Shown in pieces: positions 9,169 to 18,009 of a stretch of 64,000 bases of DNA. The notes beneath the pieces were generated by a model that saw only the letters and a list, made by a program, of their open reading frames with translations, had not been told where the DNA came from and did not search any database. A program made the position numbers and the translations under genes. How positions within the stretch are numbered: position 1 is the stretch's first letter; each line of letters starts with the position of its first letter. Source of the stretch: Temperatibacter marinus (GTDB lineage: Bacteria; Pseudomonadota; Alphaproteobacteria; Sphingomonadales; Kordiimonadaceae); the NCBI RefSeq assembly GCF_031598375.1, contig NZ_CP123872.1, forward strand, positions 1,426,001 to 1,490,000. Direction: 5' to 3'.

Positions 9169-10464
9169 CTAGTCAGATGGGATTAAAATTATGTCTTGTT
9201 GAGGCGGAATAAGATATTCTGCGCCCTTCTCTTTGATGACGACCATTTCCTCCACAGAAATTGTTTTATATGTCCCATCTTTGCGTTTCCAGCTATGAAA
9301 ACCATCAAAGGCGAAGACCATCCCAACTTTTAATTTTTTATGTGCGGCAGGGCGGACACTTTTCGTGCGGGACCCGCCTAGATTAGGTCCTGTATCGTGC
9401 GCGACATAACCCACGGGATGACCGGTAGACCAGGGGACATAGCCAGAGCCAGCTTTTTTCATCATGACAGATTGAGCTGCATCGACTTCAATACCCTTCA
9501 CGCCTGGTTTCATCGCTTTGAAGGCAGCAAACCCTCCATTCCTGCCGCTTTCCCATGCATATTGGATATGATTTGGTGCTTTCGTTTCTCCCGGTTGAAG
9601 GACATAGGCAAACCTTTGGATGTCAGTGACCCAACGATCATGCACCCGAATGCCAAAATCTGTTTGGATTACATCGCCTGGCATGATGACTTTATTTGTT
9701 GAGTGCGAATGCCCCCGGTCTGGACCAGAGTTTACATTAGGATTTTGATCCGGGGCCCATGCGTCAGTTACGCCCAATTCTCGCATGCGCTTCTTTAAAA
9801 AGGCAGCCACATCAGCATCGGTCGTCTTGCCAGGGATGACATGCTTGTAGGCTTCAATTTGCAGAGCTGCTGTCAGAACGGCTGCTTTTCGCATAATTTC
9901 GACTTCTGCAGGTAATTTTATAGAAAGCCATTCATAGACAACCTGTTCAGAAGAAACCAGACGGCCTTTAAAGTCAGTCCCAAGATAGCCTTCTAACGTT
10001 TTGCGTTGTGTATAACTCAGTCCATCTGCCTGGGCGTTTGTATCAGAGGAATTAATTGCAAGAGTTTTAAAACCTTTTTCCTTAATAAAGGTAGCAGCTT
10101 CAGCCATTGTTGATTTCGATCTATCAACAGAAATAACAGTATCGTGGATATCCAATTCATCTAGGGCTGTGGATTCACTTGAAGGCGAAAAAGCTAAAGA
10201 GTGAAAACCAGTTTTGTCATGATAAAAAAGGAAGGATGCTGTTCCACCAGCATTTTCGCAGCCCACATGGTCCGCTAGAGGGTCATTATTATTTTCACGA
10301 CAAATGACAAGCCACGCATCGACACCGGTAGTTTTTAAAGCAGCAGGCAAGAGTGTTTTAATGCGCTCAATTCTGATGGCAGGCCACGGTGAGGGGTCTT
10401 GTGCAAGGACACTTATCAGGGGGTTTATGAGTAAAATAAGGAACAGAATAAGTGATTTATGCAT
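9169..10464 (-). CDS. exported M24-family (Xaa-Pro peptidase-like) protein
   Basis: 431 aa. A signal peptide (MHKSLILFLILLINPLISVLAQ) suggests a periplasmic product. Residues 25-165 resemble the creatinase N-terminal domain; the C-terminal half is the pita-bread M24 fold. Likely metal ligands are the two Asp in QTDFG...VTDIQRF, the His in STGHPVGY and a Glu in SVEEMVVI. The fourth expected ligand (Glu in the usual MVxxxEPG strand) is Asp here, in GMVFAFDGFHSW. The start was set at 10464 because AAGGA sits seven bases upstream of that ATG; the ATG at 10479 has no such site. It probably removes N-terminal residues preceding proline, but the substrate is uncertain. Confidence 0.82.
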   Translation of the reverse strand: MHKSLILFLILLINPLISVLAQDPSPWPAIRIERIKTLLPAALKTTGVDAWLVICRENNNDPLADHVGCENAGGTASFLFYHDKTGFHSLAFSPSSESTALDELDIHDTVISVDRSKSTMAEAATFIKEKGFKTLAINSSDTNAQADGLSYTQRKTLEGYLGTDFKGRLVSSEQVVYEWLSIKLPAEVEIMRKAAVLTAALQIEAYKHVIPGKTTDADVAAFLKKRMRELGVTDAWAPDQNPNVNSGPDRGHSHSTNKVIMPGDVIQTDFGIRVHDRWVTDIQRFAYVLQPGETKAPNHIQYAWESGRNGGFAAFKAMKPGVKGIEVDAAQSVMMKKAGSGYVPWSTGHPVGYVAHDTGPNLGGSRTKSVRPAAHKKLKVGMVFAFDGFHSWKRKDGTYKTISVEEMVVIKEKGAEYLIPPQQDIILIPSD

Positions 10465-10497
10465 GAAAAGGTCCTTCATTGAGAATTTCCTGAAATC

Positions 10498-10526
10498 ATA
10501 AAGAAAAGGCTGGAGAAATCCAGCCT
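10498..10526 (-). terminator. intrinsic terminator after pgk
   Basis: On the minus strand, AGGCTGG - ATTTCT - CCAGCCT forms a perfect 7-bp stem followed by TTTCTTT. It lies between the end of pgk and the start of the M24 peptidase gene, so it should separate them. Confidence 0.8.
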
Positions 10527-10559
10527 AATCCGTCAATCTGGTCCTTCTCTTTGCAGAGG

Positions 10560-11723
10560 CTATCCTAAAGCTTTTACACCTGGCAGGTCTTTGCCTTCCA
10601 TCCATTCAAGGAAAGCTCCTCCTGCAGTAGAAATATGGGTCATTTGATCTTTCACGCCAGCATGGGCCATAGCCGCGACGGTGTCACCGCCTCCCGCAAC
10701 AGACAGAAGGTCACCTGCTTCAGTGGCGGCGCCTGCGGCTTTTGCTAACGCCACTGTCGCCCTGTCAAAGGGTTCCATCTCGAAAGCGCCCATGGGACCA
10801 TTCCAGAGCAGAGTGTTGCTCTCAGCTATAACCTTTGTCAGGACCTCTACGGTTTCAATGCCAGCATCTAGAATCATTTCCCCGTCATCGACATCTGTAT
10901 TAGGGATGGTGCGATTGTCGGCATGAGCTTTGAATTCATGCGCGACGACAACATCATTGGGTAAATGAATTTTACAGCCTTTGTCTCTGGCCTTTGAAAG
11001 AATGAGTTGTGCTGTTTCAGCCAAATCATTTTCGCACAGGCTTGCACCCACTTCTATTCCTTGGGCAAAGAGGAATGTATTGGCCATGCCGCCACCGATG
11101 ATCAAGTGATCCACTTTTTCAACGAGATTTTCAAGGACGGCTAGTTTGCTGGATACTTTCGCGCCGCCGACAACAGCACAGACTGGTTTTTTCGGTGCGC
11201 CAAGTGCGTTTACGAGAGCGGTCAGTTCTCGTTCCATGGTTTTTCCCGCAGCAGAAGGTAACAGCTGAGCAATTGCCTCGGTAGAGGCATGAGCGCGGTG
11301 TGAGCAGGAGAAGGCATCGTTAATGTAAACATCGCCCAGAGCCGCAAATTGAGCAGCAAGGCCGGGATCATTCTTTTCTTCACCCGGATGGAAGCGCGTA
11401 TTCTCTATGAGAATAACATCCGTATCTGGCAGGGCATCAGATAGGGTTGCAAAGCCGACAGGGGTTTCAAGAACTTCTGAGAGCGCAGGTATGACCTGCT
11501 TAAGGCTCATATCTTCAATCACTTGGCCTTTTGGGCGACCGAAGTGGGCGAGCAGGACGCAGCGCCCGCCAGAAGCCTTCACAGCATCAACTGTTGGCTT
11601 TACCGCGAAAAGACGGGTTTTGTCCGAGACTTGGCCGTTTTGCATAGGGACGTTAATATCAACACGGATAACAGCTGTCTTACCGGCTAGGGAGCCGAAA
11701 TCTTCAATCGTTTTAAAACTCAT
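10560..11723 (-). CDS. pgk: phosphoglycerate kinase
   Basis: Glycolytic and gluconeogenic enzyme that interconverts 1,3-bisphosphoglycerate plus ADP and 3-phosphoglycerate plus ATP. It has 387 aa. The N-terminal domain carries the substrate loop [14 protein letters not shown] and the HFGRPKG segment. The C-terminal nucleotide domain contains [16 protein letters not shown] and the terminal [13 protein letters not shown]. It starts only 10 bp after the stop of the chemoreceptor gene and its AAGGA site is near that stop, so co-transcription with that gene is likely. tkt and gap lie further upstream on the same strand. A terminator follows. Confidence 0.96.
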   Translation of the reverse strand: MSFKTIEDFGSLAGKTAVIRVDINVPMQNGQVSDKTRLFAVKPTVDAVKASGGRCVLLAHFGRPKGQVIEDMSLKQVIPALSEVLETPVGFATLSDALPDTDVILIENTRFHPGEEKNDPGLAAQFAALGDVYINDAFSCSHRAHASTEAIAQLLPSAAGKTMERELTALVNALGAPKKPVCAVVGGAKVSSKLAVLENLVEKVDHLIIGGGMANTFLFAQGIEVGASLCENDLAETAQLILSKARDKGCKIHLPNDVVVAHEFKAHADNRTIPNTDVDDGEMILDAGIETVEVLTKVIAESNTLLWNGPMGAFEMEPFDRATVALAKAAGAATEAGDLLSVAGGGDTVAAMAHAGVKDQMTHISTAGGAFLEWMEGKDLPGVKALG

Positions 11724-11733
11724 CCTATTTTCC

Positions 11734-13056
11734 TTAGAATTTACTGATAATTTGGTCGAGAAGGATCATGACTTGCTTGGATGCATCGTCGGCTTTTTGA
11801 ATAGCAGCTATAGCGGCACTTATATCACCGCTGGCATAGGCTTTTGACGCCTCAATACCGGCTTGGTGCACTTGCTTGTGTGGGGCTTCGAGCTGACGCC
11901 ATTCCGGCAAGCTTGTGAGAGCTGGATTTGTCTGGGTGTCATACCATTTTCCGAGGCGACACTGATGATGATCAGAAAGTTCATTGGCCTTCAATACGAT
12001 TGAGCCAGCAAGCATTTGAGAAAGCTTGCGCATCCAGATCATATGGTCAGATTTTGCAGCATAGAGTGTGGCTGAGAGGCCACTTTTTTCAACGAAATAA
12101 TTAATACTCTCGGCAATGGGTGTTTCTGTTTCATTCAGCTGATCGATCACTTGTTTTATGCTGTCACTATTTTGCTGACTGCGTTCTACAATAATGGCAG
12201 CACCATTCGAAACTTCTGACGTAGCAGAGACTTGTTGTTCAAGAATGGTATTGATCTCAGACATATGAGCATTCACACTATCAACTTGCCTCGAAATGCC
12301 ATGCATTTCTGCAGTAGATTGTTCGATAACAGTCCGACCTTCTGACACTTTTGTTTCACCGTCTTCCATGGTGCCTACAATGGCTGACATCTCTGTACGG
12401 AGGGCTTCAATTCGGCTGCGAATTGTATCGGTGGCTGATGCTGTTTGATTAGCCAAGTTTTTTACTTCACTGGCAACGACAGCAAATCCCTTTCCTGCAT
12501 CCCCTGCTCGTGCTGCTTCTATGGTGGCATTCAAGGCAAGAAGATTTGTTTGCTTGGCAATATCTTCGATGTCTTTGACGATTTTACCGATTTCTTCAGA
12601 AGTTTTCGACAGTTCTGTCACACGCTCACCCGCTGTGTGCACAGCACCAGCAATCTCTTCCATACTTTTCTGAGCATTATCAGCAGCAATGATACCTGTA
12701 GCTGCGCTTGTAGCAACTTGATCTACCTCCATCGAGGCTTGCTCTGCGCTGCTTGAGATTGACTTGACAGAGGAAGACAATTCTTCAATTGCAGAGGCAA
12801 TCGACTGAGACTGACCATTCACATCTGTAATATACCGGCTCATCCGAGCAATGGATGCCATCCCCTTATTGGCGATTATTGAATAGTCTACAGTGCGCTT
12901 TAAATTTTCTTCAGATCGACTGACACTTTTATCGGCAAGAATATTTACTTTAGCAAGAAGGGGCGAGTCCCCACTACAGTCCCCTTCAGAAGCCGTGAAG
13001 TTTCCATTGATGAGGTTGTCTAGGGCCGCTTCAACTTTCGCGAGGTCTTCGGTCAT
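11734..13056 (-). CDS. soluble methyl-accepting chemotaxis protein with C-terminal CZB domain
   Basis: 440 aa without a transmembrane segment, so a cytosolic receptor. Residues about 60-310 are the coiled-coil signalling domain with the conserved hairpin tip ([31 protein letters not shown]). From about residue 330 comes a chemoreceptor zinc-binding (CZB) domain: His338 (SDHMIWM), Cys366 in QCRLGKWYD, and His393 with His397 in PHKQVH match its three-His/one-Cys zinc site. Relatives such as TlpD sense zinc or hypochlorous acid and oxidative stress; that role is inferred here. It lies between gap and pgk, and no che genes occur in the window. A hairpin separates it from gap. Confidence 0.9.
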   Translation of the reverse strand: MTEDLAKVEAALDNLINGNFTASEGDCSGDSPLLAKVNILADKSVSRSEENLKRTVDYSIIANKGMASIARMSRYITDVNGQSQSIASAIEELSSSVKSISSSAEQASMEVDQVATSAATGIIAADNAQKSMEEIAGAVHTAGERVTELSKTSEEIGKIVKDIEDIAKQTNLLALNATIEAARAGDAGKGFAVVASEVKNLANQTASATDTIRSRIEALRTEMSAIVGTMEDGETKVSEGRTVIEQSTAEMHGISRQVDSVNAHMSEINTILEQQVSATSEVSNGAAIIVERSQQNSDSIKQVIDQLNETETPIAESINYFVEKSGLSATLYAAKSDHMIWMRKLSQMLAGSIVLKANELSDHHQCRLGKWYDTQTNPALTSLPEWRQLEAPHKQVHQAGIEASKAYASGDISAAIAAIQKADDASKQVMILLDQIISKF

Positions 13057-13142
13057 GAGCTTACTCCTCTGTAATTATAACTTTATGGTCTTAATTTCAG
13101 GTCATAATTTCAGGCCTTTATTTGGTAGGGCTCTGAAATGAA

Positions 13143-13174
13143 TATGGCCGCCCAAAGGTGATGAGGCGGCCATA
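13143..13174 (-). terminator. hairpin after gap
   Basis: On the minus strand a perfect 10-bp stem (TATGGCCGCC with its complement) encloses a 12-nt loop and is followed by ATTCATTTC, a weak U-tract. It sits 28 bp after gap and 87 bp before the chemoreceptor start, so it may reduce readthrough from gap into the downstream gene. Confidence 0.6.
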
Positions 13175-13201
13175 AGAAAGTCTTGAATATAGAAAATTCA
13201 C

Positions 13202-14209
13202 TTAGCCAAGTTTTGCCATCAAGACCGCTGTATCTGACATACGGTTTGAGAAGCCCCACTCGTTATCATACCATGATAGTACGCGAACAAAGTTGCCTTC
13301 CATGACTTTGGTTTGGCTTGCATCGAAGCTTGAGCTGTGAGGATCATGGTTGAAGTCAATTGATACACATGGCATCTCTTCATACCCGAGAACGCCCTTA
13401 AGATTACCTTCAGCCGCTTCTTTAATCGCACTGTTGATTTCTTCCGCTGTCACATCACGCTTTGCTACAAACTTCAGATCAATCATAGAAACATTTGGTG
13501 TTGGAACGCGGATCGCTGATCCGTCCAATTTTCCTGCAAGTTCTGGAAGAACAAGGCCAACAGCTTTCGCAGCCCCAGTAGACGTAGGAATCATGCTCAG
13601 TGCTGCTGCGCGAGCACGGCGCGGATCTGAATGTAGGGTATCTAACACAGGTTGATCCCCTGTATAAGCATGCACAGTTGTCATATACCCATGTTCGATG
13701 CCGCACAGATCGTTCAGAACTTTTGCAACAGGGGATAGGCAGTTTGTCGTACAAGAAGCATTGGAGACAATTGTGTCAGAGGCTTTTAACGTATCATGGT
13801 TCACCCCGTAAACGATTGTCGCGTCAGCATTGGTGCCTGGGGCAGAAATAAGAACTTTTTTTGCACCTGCAGTAATGTGCTTTTCAGCCGCTTCACGTTT
13901 AGTAAAAATACCCGTACATTCCATAGCGACATCAACATTCTCAACACCCCAAGGTAGCTCTTCTGGGTTGCGAATGGCTGTCACGCGAATGCGGTCGCCG
14001 TTCACGACAATGGCATCGCCGTCTACTGTCACTGTGCCAGGGAAACGACCATGAACACTGTCACGGCTTAAAAGATATGCATTCATATCTACATCGCCCA
14101 AGTCGTTAATTGCGACTACTTTGATATCTGTGCGACCACTTTCGTAGATTGCACGAAGAACATTACGGCCAATTCGGCCAAAACCATTAATGGATACACG
14201 AACAGTCAT
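13202..14209 (-). CDS. gap: type I glyceraldehyde-3-phosphate dehydrogenase
   Basis: NAD(P)-dependent oxidation of glyceraldehyde 3-phosphate to 1,3-bisphosphoglycerate. It has 335 aa, the usual length. The N-terminal Rossmann domain begins [18 protein letters not shown]. The catalytic cysteine is Cys153 in [12 protein letters not shown], followed by the HAYTGDQ loop and the C-terminal [13 protein letters not shown]. It lies 96 bp after tkt on the same strand, a carbon-metabolism block (tkt, gap, pgk) common in alphaproteobacteria. It is followed by a hairpin and then the chemoreceptor gene. Confidence 0.97.
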   Translation of the reverse strand: MTVRVSINGFGRIGRNVLRAIYESGRTDIKVVAINDLGDVDMNAYLLSRDSVHGRFPGTVTVDGDAIVVNGDRIRVTAIRNPEELPWGVENVDVAMECTGIFTKREAAEKHITAGAKKVLISAPGTNADATIVYGVNHDTLKASDTIVSNASCTTNCLSPVAKVLNDLCGIEHGYMTTVHAYTGDQPVLDTLHSDPRRARAAALSMIPTSTGAAKAVGLVLPELAGKLDGSAIRVPTPNVSMIDLKFVAKRDVTAEEINSAIKEAAEGNLKGVLGYEEMPCVSIDFNHDPHSSSFDASQTKVMEGNFVRVLSWYDNEWGFSNRMSDTAVLMAKLG

Positions 14210-14305
14210 CGTTCACTCCAATTCATATATGTTAAATTTGTGGGACCTTATTAATACTATGGCTTATCTTTTACCTCCGGACAAACCATAATAATTAATT
14301 CTTTC

Positions 14306-16306
14306 TTAAAGCTTTTCTTTCACGGCTGCAACTAATGCATCGCTCGTTATGCCAAAATATTTATACAAATCACTCGCAGGGGCAGAAGCGCCAAAGCTGT
14401 CTAAGCCTATGTTTATACCGTCAAGGCCTGTATATTTACACCATCCATAAGTGCTGGCGGCTTCAATAGACGCTTTCACAGTACCTTCAGGAAGAACAGA
14501 GGCTCTATATTCAGCGGACTGACGATCAAAGAGATCAGTGCTGGGCATTGAAACAACGCGTGTTGGTGTGCCTTCAGCTTCTAGAGCTTGTTGGGCAGCC
14601 GCTGCAATTTCAACCTCTGTGCCAGAGGCCATAATGACAACTTTTGGGTTGCCGCTTGAAGCTTCGTGTAAGATATAGCCACCTTTTCCGCAGAGGTTTT
14701 CAGTGTTGTGCGTCGTTCTTTGCTGAATTACGCCTTGCCGCGATAGTGAGAGAATTGACGGTGTTTCAGTTGCATGAAGCGCAAGCTGCCAACATTCAGC
14801 TGTTTCTATGGCATCACAGGGTCTGAAAACATTCACATTTGGCATTGCACGAAGGCTGGCTAAATGTTCAACCGGTTGGTGAGTTGGACCATCTTCCCCG
14901 AGACCAATGCTATCGTGAGTCATCACGTAAATAGCTTGTTGTTTCATTAAGGCTGCAAGACGGATAGCAGGACGCGCATAGTCTGTGAAAACCATGAAAG
15001 TTCCACCATATGGCTTGAACCCCCCGTGAAGTGCTAGACCATTCATTGCGGCGCACATGCCAAATTCTCGAATTCCATAATACATATATGACCCTGAGAA
15101 ATCATCAGCTGTTACAGCTTTCATACCACTAGTGAGGGTCAAGTTTGATCCTGTAAGATCGGCAGACCCACCAACGGTTTCTGTGAGTTCTGCATTTACA
15201 ACCTCAAGGGCCATCTGAGACGCTTTCCTAGTTGCTACTTTCACAGGTTCAGCTGCAATTTTCGCTTTATAAGCGCCCATTGCGTCATCGAATGTCGCTG
15301 TAAGATCTCCAGAGAGTCTGCGGTCGTAGTCAGCTTTAACATCGCTTGAGAGCGCATTATATTTTTCTTTCCAAGCCGCAGAAAGTGTCGCGCCATTTTG
15401 GCCAGCTTCTCTCCATGCCTCTTGAACATCGTCTGGAATTACAAAAGGCTCAGCTTCCCAACCTAAGGCTTCTCTGGTGAGGGCAATCTCTTCCTCTCCT
15501 AAAGGTGCTCCGTGTGTTGAGGATGTCCCTTGTTTATTTGGTGCGCCGTATCCAATGGTTGTTTTACAGGCGATTAGGCTTGGTTGGTCTGCTTCCTTTG
15601 CCAATTTTATGGCAACTTCGATGGCTTCAGGGTCATGACCATCAATGGCTTGAACATGCCACCCAGCAGCCTCAAATCGACCGCGCATGTCTTCTGATGT
15701 TGTCATGCCTGTATCACCGTCAATACAGATACTGTTGTCATCCCAAAGAAGAACCATTTTTGACAATTTAAGGTGACCGGCCATAGAGATGGCTTCTTGT
15801 GATACACCTTCCATTAAACAACCATCGCCCGCAATAATATAGGTATGGTGATCTGAGATATCAGAACCAGTTCGTGCAGCTTCTAGACGTTCACCGAGCG
15901 CCATTCCTACTGATGTTGCCAGTCCTTGGCCTAGGGGGCCTGTTGTCATTTCTATGCCTGGCGCTTCGCCGAATTCTGGGTGGCCAGCTGTTGGGCTATG
16001 CAATTGACGAAAGTTTTTAATGTCTTCCATTGTCATGCCATCATAACCCGTTAAATGGAGTAAGCTATAAATCAACATAGAACCGTGCCCTGCGCTTAGC
16101 ACGAATCTATCGCGGTTTGGCCATTCAGGCCATTGTGGATCAAAACGCATGAATTTAGAAAAAAGAACTGTAGCAACATCAGCCATGCCCATGGGCATAC
16201 CAGGGTGACCAGAGTTGGATTTTTGGATGGCATCCATGCTTAAAGCTCGGATTGCGTTGGCCATTTTATTGTGCATTTCATTTTCAAGAAGTTCTGTATC
16301 AGACAT
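14306..16306 (-). CDS. tkt: transketolase
   Basis: Thiamine-diphosphate enzyme of the pentose phosphate pathway that transfers two-carbon units between sugar phosphates. It has 666 aa, the standard length. The N-terminal domain has the ThDP signature (SAGHGSMLIYSLLHLTGY) and the metal-binding GDGCLMEGVSQEA. The middle pyrimidine-binding domain has REFGMCAAMNG and HDSIGLGEDGPTHQPVEHLA. The C-terminal transketolase domain is complete. It is the first gene of the minus-strand carbon block and is divergent from zauP across 246 bp. Confidence 0.97.
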   Translation of the reverse strand: MSDTELLENEMHNKMANAIRALSMDAIQKSNSGHPGMPMGMADVATVLFSKFMRFDPQWPEWPNRDRFVLSAGHGSMLIYSLLHLTGYDGMTMEDIKNFRQLHSPTAGHPEFGEAPGIEMTTGPLGQGLATSVGMALGERLEAARTGSDISDHHTYIIAGDGCLMEGVSQEAISMAGHLKLSKMVLLWDDNSICIDGDTGMTTSEDMRGRFEAAGWHVQAIDGHDPEAIEVAIKLAKEADQPSLIACKTTIGYGAPNKQGTSSTHGAPLGEEEIALTREALGWEAEPFVIPDDVQEAWREAGQNGATLSAAWKEKYNALSSDVKADYDRRLSGDLTATFDDAMGAYKAKIAAEPVKVATRKASQMALEVVNAELTETVGGSADLTGSNLTLTSGMKAVTADDFSGSYMYYGIREFGMCAAMNGLALHGGFKPYGGTFMVFTDYARPAIRLAALMKQQAIYVMTHDSIGLGEDGPTHQPVEHLASLRAMPNVNVFRPCDAIETAECWQLALHATETPSILSLSRQGVIQQRTTHNTENLCGKGGYILHEASSGNPKVVIMASGTEVEIAAAAQQALEAEGTPTRVVSMPSTDLFDRQSAEYRASVLPEGTVKASIEAASTYGWCKYTGLDGINIGLDSFGASAPASDLYKYFGITSDALVAAVKEKL

Positions 16307-16468
16307 AATGATTCCATCGATAAAAAAGTTAAGCAGCAGCCTTCTATTTCAGGACCAGCATAGAAGACGAAATTTTTCGACAAAATGGCCTTTTGCGTTG
16401 AAAAGGTCAAGAATATAGGTGCGAAGAGAGCATATTTATGTCATTTTTCTTGGATTAGTGAATGATAA

Positions 16469-16498
16469 TTGACCTGATCATAGAAAGTCCGTTAGTCT
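16469..16498 (+). promoter_or_regulatory. candidate promoter for zauP-zapA
   Basis: TTGACC at 16469-16474 and TAGTCT at 16493-16498, 18 bp apart, about 55 bp before the zauP start. The -35 is strong and the -10 moderate. Read from sequence only. Confidence 0.4.
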
Positions 16499-16552
16499 AG
16501 TCATTCGAACTTTGGAAAACGCAGCAATTTTGACCTGCCTTAGGAGAAGCTC

Positions 16553-16882
16553 ATGCCATCAGATTTTGGCGATTCGCTATCAAATGCTCAAGAGAGACTT
16601 GGCGAGGCCTTGACTGTCATGCGCCGTAAAATGGAGACGCAGCAGCATCAACTTAACGGCCTCACTGATGAGAATGCTCATTTGAGAAACCTTCTGGAAA
16701 CTCGGGTAGAACAGGTCAGTCCGTCGGATAATAGTGACCATGAGGCAGAGTTGGAGCGCCTCAATCAGGAAATTGCTGAACTGAGAGAGCAAAAACTCAC
16801 GATTAAAAAGCGGTTGGATAGTGCGATTTCTGGGATTGAAACAGCGCTTGAAGAAGAAGCAGCACGTCTTGCCGGTGAGTAA
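16553..16882 (+). CDS. zauP: ZauP-like coiled-coil protein upstream of zapA
   Basis: 109 aa, acidic and almost entirely helical. Heptad-like stretches (ERLGEALTVMRRKMETQQHQ, then HEAELERLNQEIAELREQK) predict a coiled coil; there is no signal peptide or membrane segment. Position and type match ZauP of Caulobacter, a coiled-coil partner of ZapA encoded in the same operon that helps focus the Z-ring; the family also resembles DUF4164. Sequence similarity among such coiled coils is weak, so the assignment rests mainly on position 30 bp before zapA. TAGGAG lies six bases upstream of the start. Confidence 0.7.
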   Translation: MPSDFGDSLSNAQERLGEALTVMRRKMETQQHQLNGLTDENAHLRNLLETRVEQVSPSDNSDHEAELERLNQEIAELREQKLTIKKRLDSAISGIETALEEEAARLAGE

Positions 16883-16912
16883 GAGGGTGAGTGATTTTAA
16901 GGGGAATGAACC

Positions 16913-17221
16913 ATGGCTCAAGTAACTGTATCCGTCAGTGATAGAAGCTACACACTTGCCTGTGCAAGTGGTGAGGAAGCTCGACTAAAAGAATTAGCAG
17001 ATTATGTCGATAGTAAAGTAGCCTATCTGAAAGAAAAATTAGGTCATTTGAGCGAAGGCCGCGCGCTTTTGATGGCAGCTATAATGATTACAGATGAGCT
17101 GCAAGACGTGAAAGCAGGGCATGGCGATACTATGCCGCTTTCTACCGGCTTATCTGAAGAAACAGTAGCCGGCTTGATGAATGATGTTGCTGCAGAGTTA
17201 GAGACAATAGCAGCCGAATAA
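16913..17221 (+). CDS. zapA: cell division protein ZapA
   Basis: Cytosolic FtsZ-associated protein that bundles FtsZ filaments at the division site. It has 102 aa. The N-terminal globular part (MAQVTVSVSDRSYTLACASGEEARLKELADYVDSKV) is characteristic of ZapA, followed by a helical segment (GRALLMAAIMITDELQDV) that builds the coiled-coil dimer. It follows zauP by 30 bp. A terminator comes directly after, then the exported Lys/Met-rich gene on the opposite strand and the 6S RNA. Confidence 0.9.
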   Translation: MAQVTVSVSDRSYTLACASGEEARLKELADYVDSKVAYLKEKLGHLSEGRALLMAAIMITDELQDVKAGHGDTMPLSTGLSEETVAGLMNDVAAELETIAAE

Positions 17222-17246
17222 AGCAAACCCGGCATTATAAATAAAC

Positions 17247-17280
17247 AAGGCCTGCCCCCAATAAGATGAGGGCAGGCCTT
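17247..17280 (+). terminator. terminator after zapA
   Basis: AAGGCCTGCCC - 12-nt loop - GGGCAGGCCTT: a perfect 11-bp stem ending in TT and followed by TATAG. The hairpin is strong although the U-tract is short. It lies between the convergent zapA and Lys/Met-rich genes and may serve both strands, since the other side reads CCTTGTTTATTT. Confidence 0.75.
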
Positions 17281-17305
17281 TATAGATTATAGTTGATGAA
17301 AAAGT

Positions 17306-17632
17306 TTATGTATCAGTTTTCTCTTTTGCTTTTTTCTTCATCTTCATTTTTTCTTTTTTCATTTTCTTGCTTTTTTCTTTCCACTTCATCTTCATTTCTT
17401 TCATGCATTTGCCTAAAGCTTCTTTTTCCGTCATGCCTTTGGCTTTGCACTTTTCTTTCCATTTCATTTTCATTTTTTTATATTTGGCATCCATTTTTTT
17501 CTTTTTATCGCCGTGATGGTCTACAGCAAGTGCACTTGGCTCAAGAGTGGATGGTGTGGAAAGGGCGGTCGCTGCGCTAACGCCTAATGTTGTGGATACT
17601 AAAAATGAAACGAGTACTGCTTTTCTAATCAT
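17306..17632 (-). CDS. exported Lys/Met-rich low-complexity protein
   Basis: 108 aa. A signal peptide (MIRKAVLVSFLVSTTLGVSAATA) precedes a very basic mature part dominated by Lys and Met. An imperfect repeat is visible: KKMKMKWKEKCKAKGM and, about 25 residues later, KEMKMKWKEKSKKMKK. There is a short His-Asp segment (DHHGDKKKK) near the mature N-terminus and only two Cys, both in the middle. I do not recognise the family. The composition would suit binding of an acidic polymer or a soft metal such as copper, but nothing shows this. The start at 17632 has GGGAGA six bases upstream; the ATG at 17638 overlaps that site. Confidence 0.65.
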   Translation of the reverse strand: MIRKAVLVSFLVSTTLGVSAATALSTPSTLEPSALAVDHHGDKKKKMDAKYKKMKMKWKEKCKAKGMTEKEALGKCMKEMKMKWKEKSKKMKKEKMKMKKKAKEKTDT

Positions 17633-17789
17633 GGTCATTCTCCCTTATACCATAAAGTCGTGATGCCCCCATCAGGTTTTGGTACTCCTTACGTGGGATA
17701 ACTTTCAGATACCCACCTCAAAAAGTAAAGCATATAATGAAATTTAAACTAAAGTGTATTGAATGCTGAGTAGATTGCAAAGCTCATCC

Positions 17790-17818
17790 TTGCAATGCGG
17801 CACATATTTGATTATATG
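17790..17818 (+). promoter_or_regulatory. promoter of 6S RNA
   Basis: TTGCAA (17790-17795), 17-bp spacer, TATATG (17813-17818). The predicted start, about seven bases on, falls at the 5' end of the 6S RNA terminal stem. Confidence 0.6.
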
Positions 17819-17823
17819 AGCAA

Positions 17824-17990
17824 CGCGGGTTCTGAGCTGTGCGCAGTAGGTACGCAATACTTCCCGGGGCTATAATCACCTCCAGGGAGCTGTCCCTGAC
17901 TTAGACCGTGGTCTTCGATATACGGCGCCCACCTGTTTTTTACAGGTTCCGGAGAATATAAACGCTGACACGGCAGACTTGGTTCCCGCA
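17824..17990 (+). ncRNA. ssrS: 6S RNA
   Basis: About 165 nt between zapA and the 5-formyl-THF cyclo-ligase gene, the conserved site of 6S RNA in proteobacteria. The ends pair (GCGGG at 17825 with CCCGC at 17985; GCTGTG with CACGGC), giving a closing stem. The middle contains a GC-rich inner helix and a wide internal bubble flanked by the segments around CTTCCCGGGGC and TACGGCGCCCACCTG, as in alphaproteobacterial 6S RNAs. 6S RNA mimics an open promoter and holds sigma70-RNA polymerase in stationary phase. The downstream ygfA-type gene is often co-transcribed with it. Exact ends are estimated from the stem. Confidence 0.82.
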
Positions 17991-18009
17991 CCTTTCAAAA
18001 GGATTAACT

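Noticed and set aside
10560-16306. Calvin cycle (cbb) operon
   Set aside because: tkt, gap and pgk alone do not indicate CO2 fixation; no Rubisco, phosphoribulokinase or CbbR gene is present.
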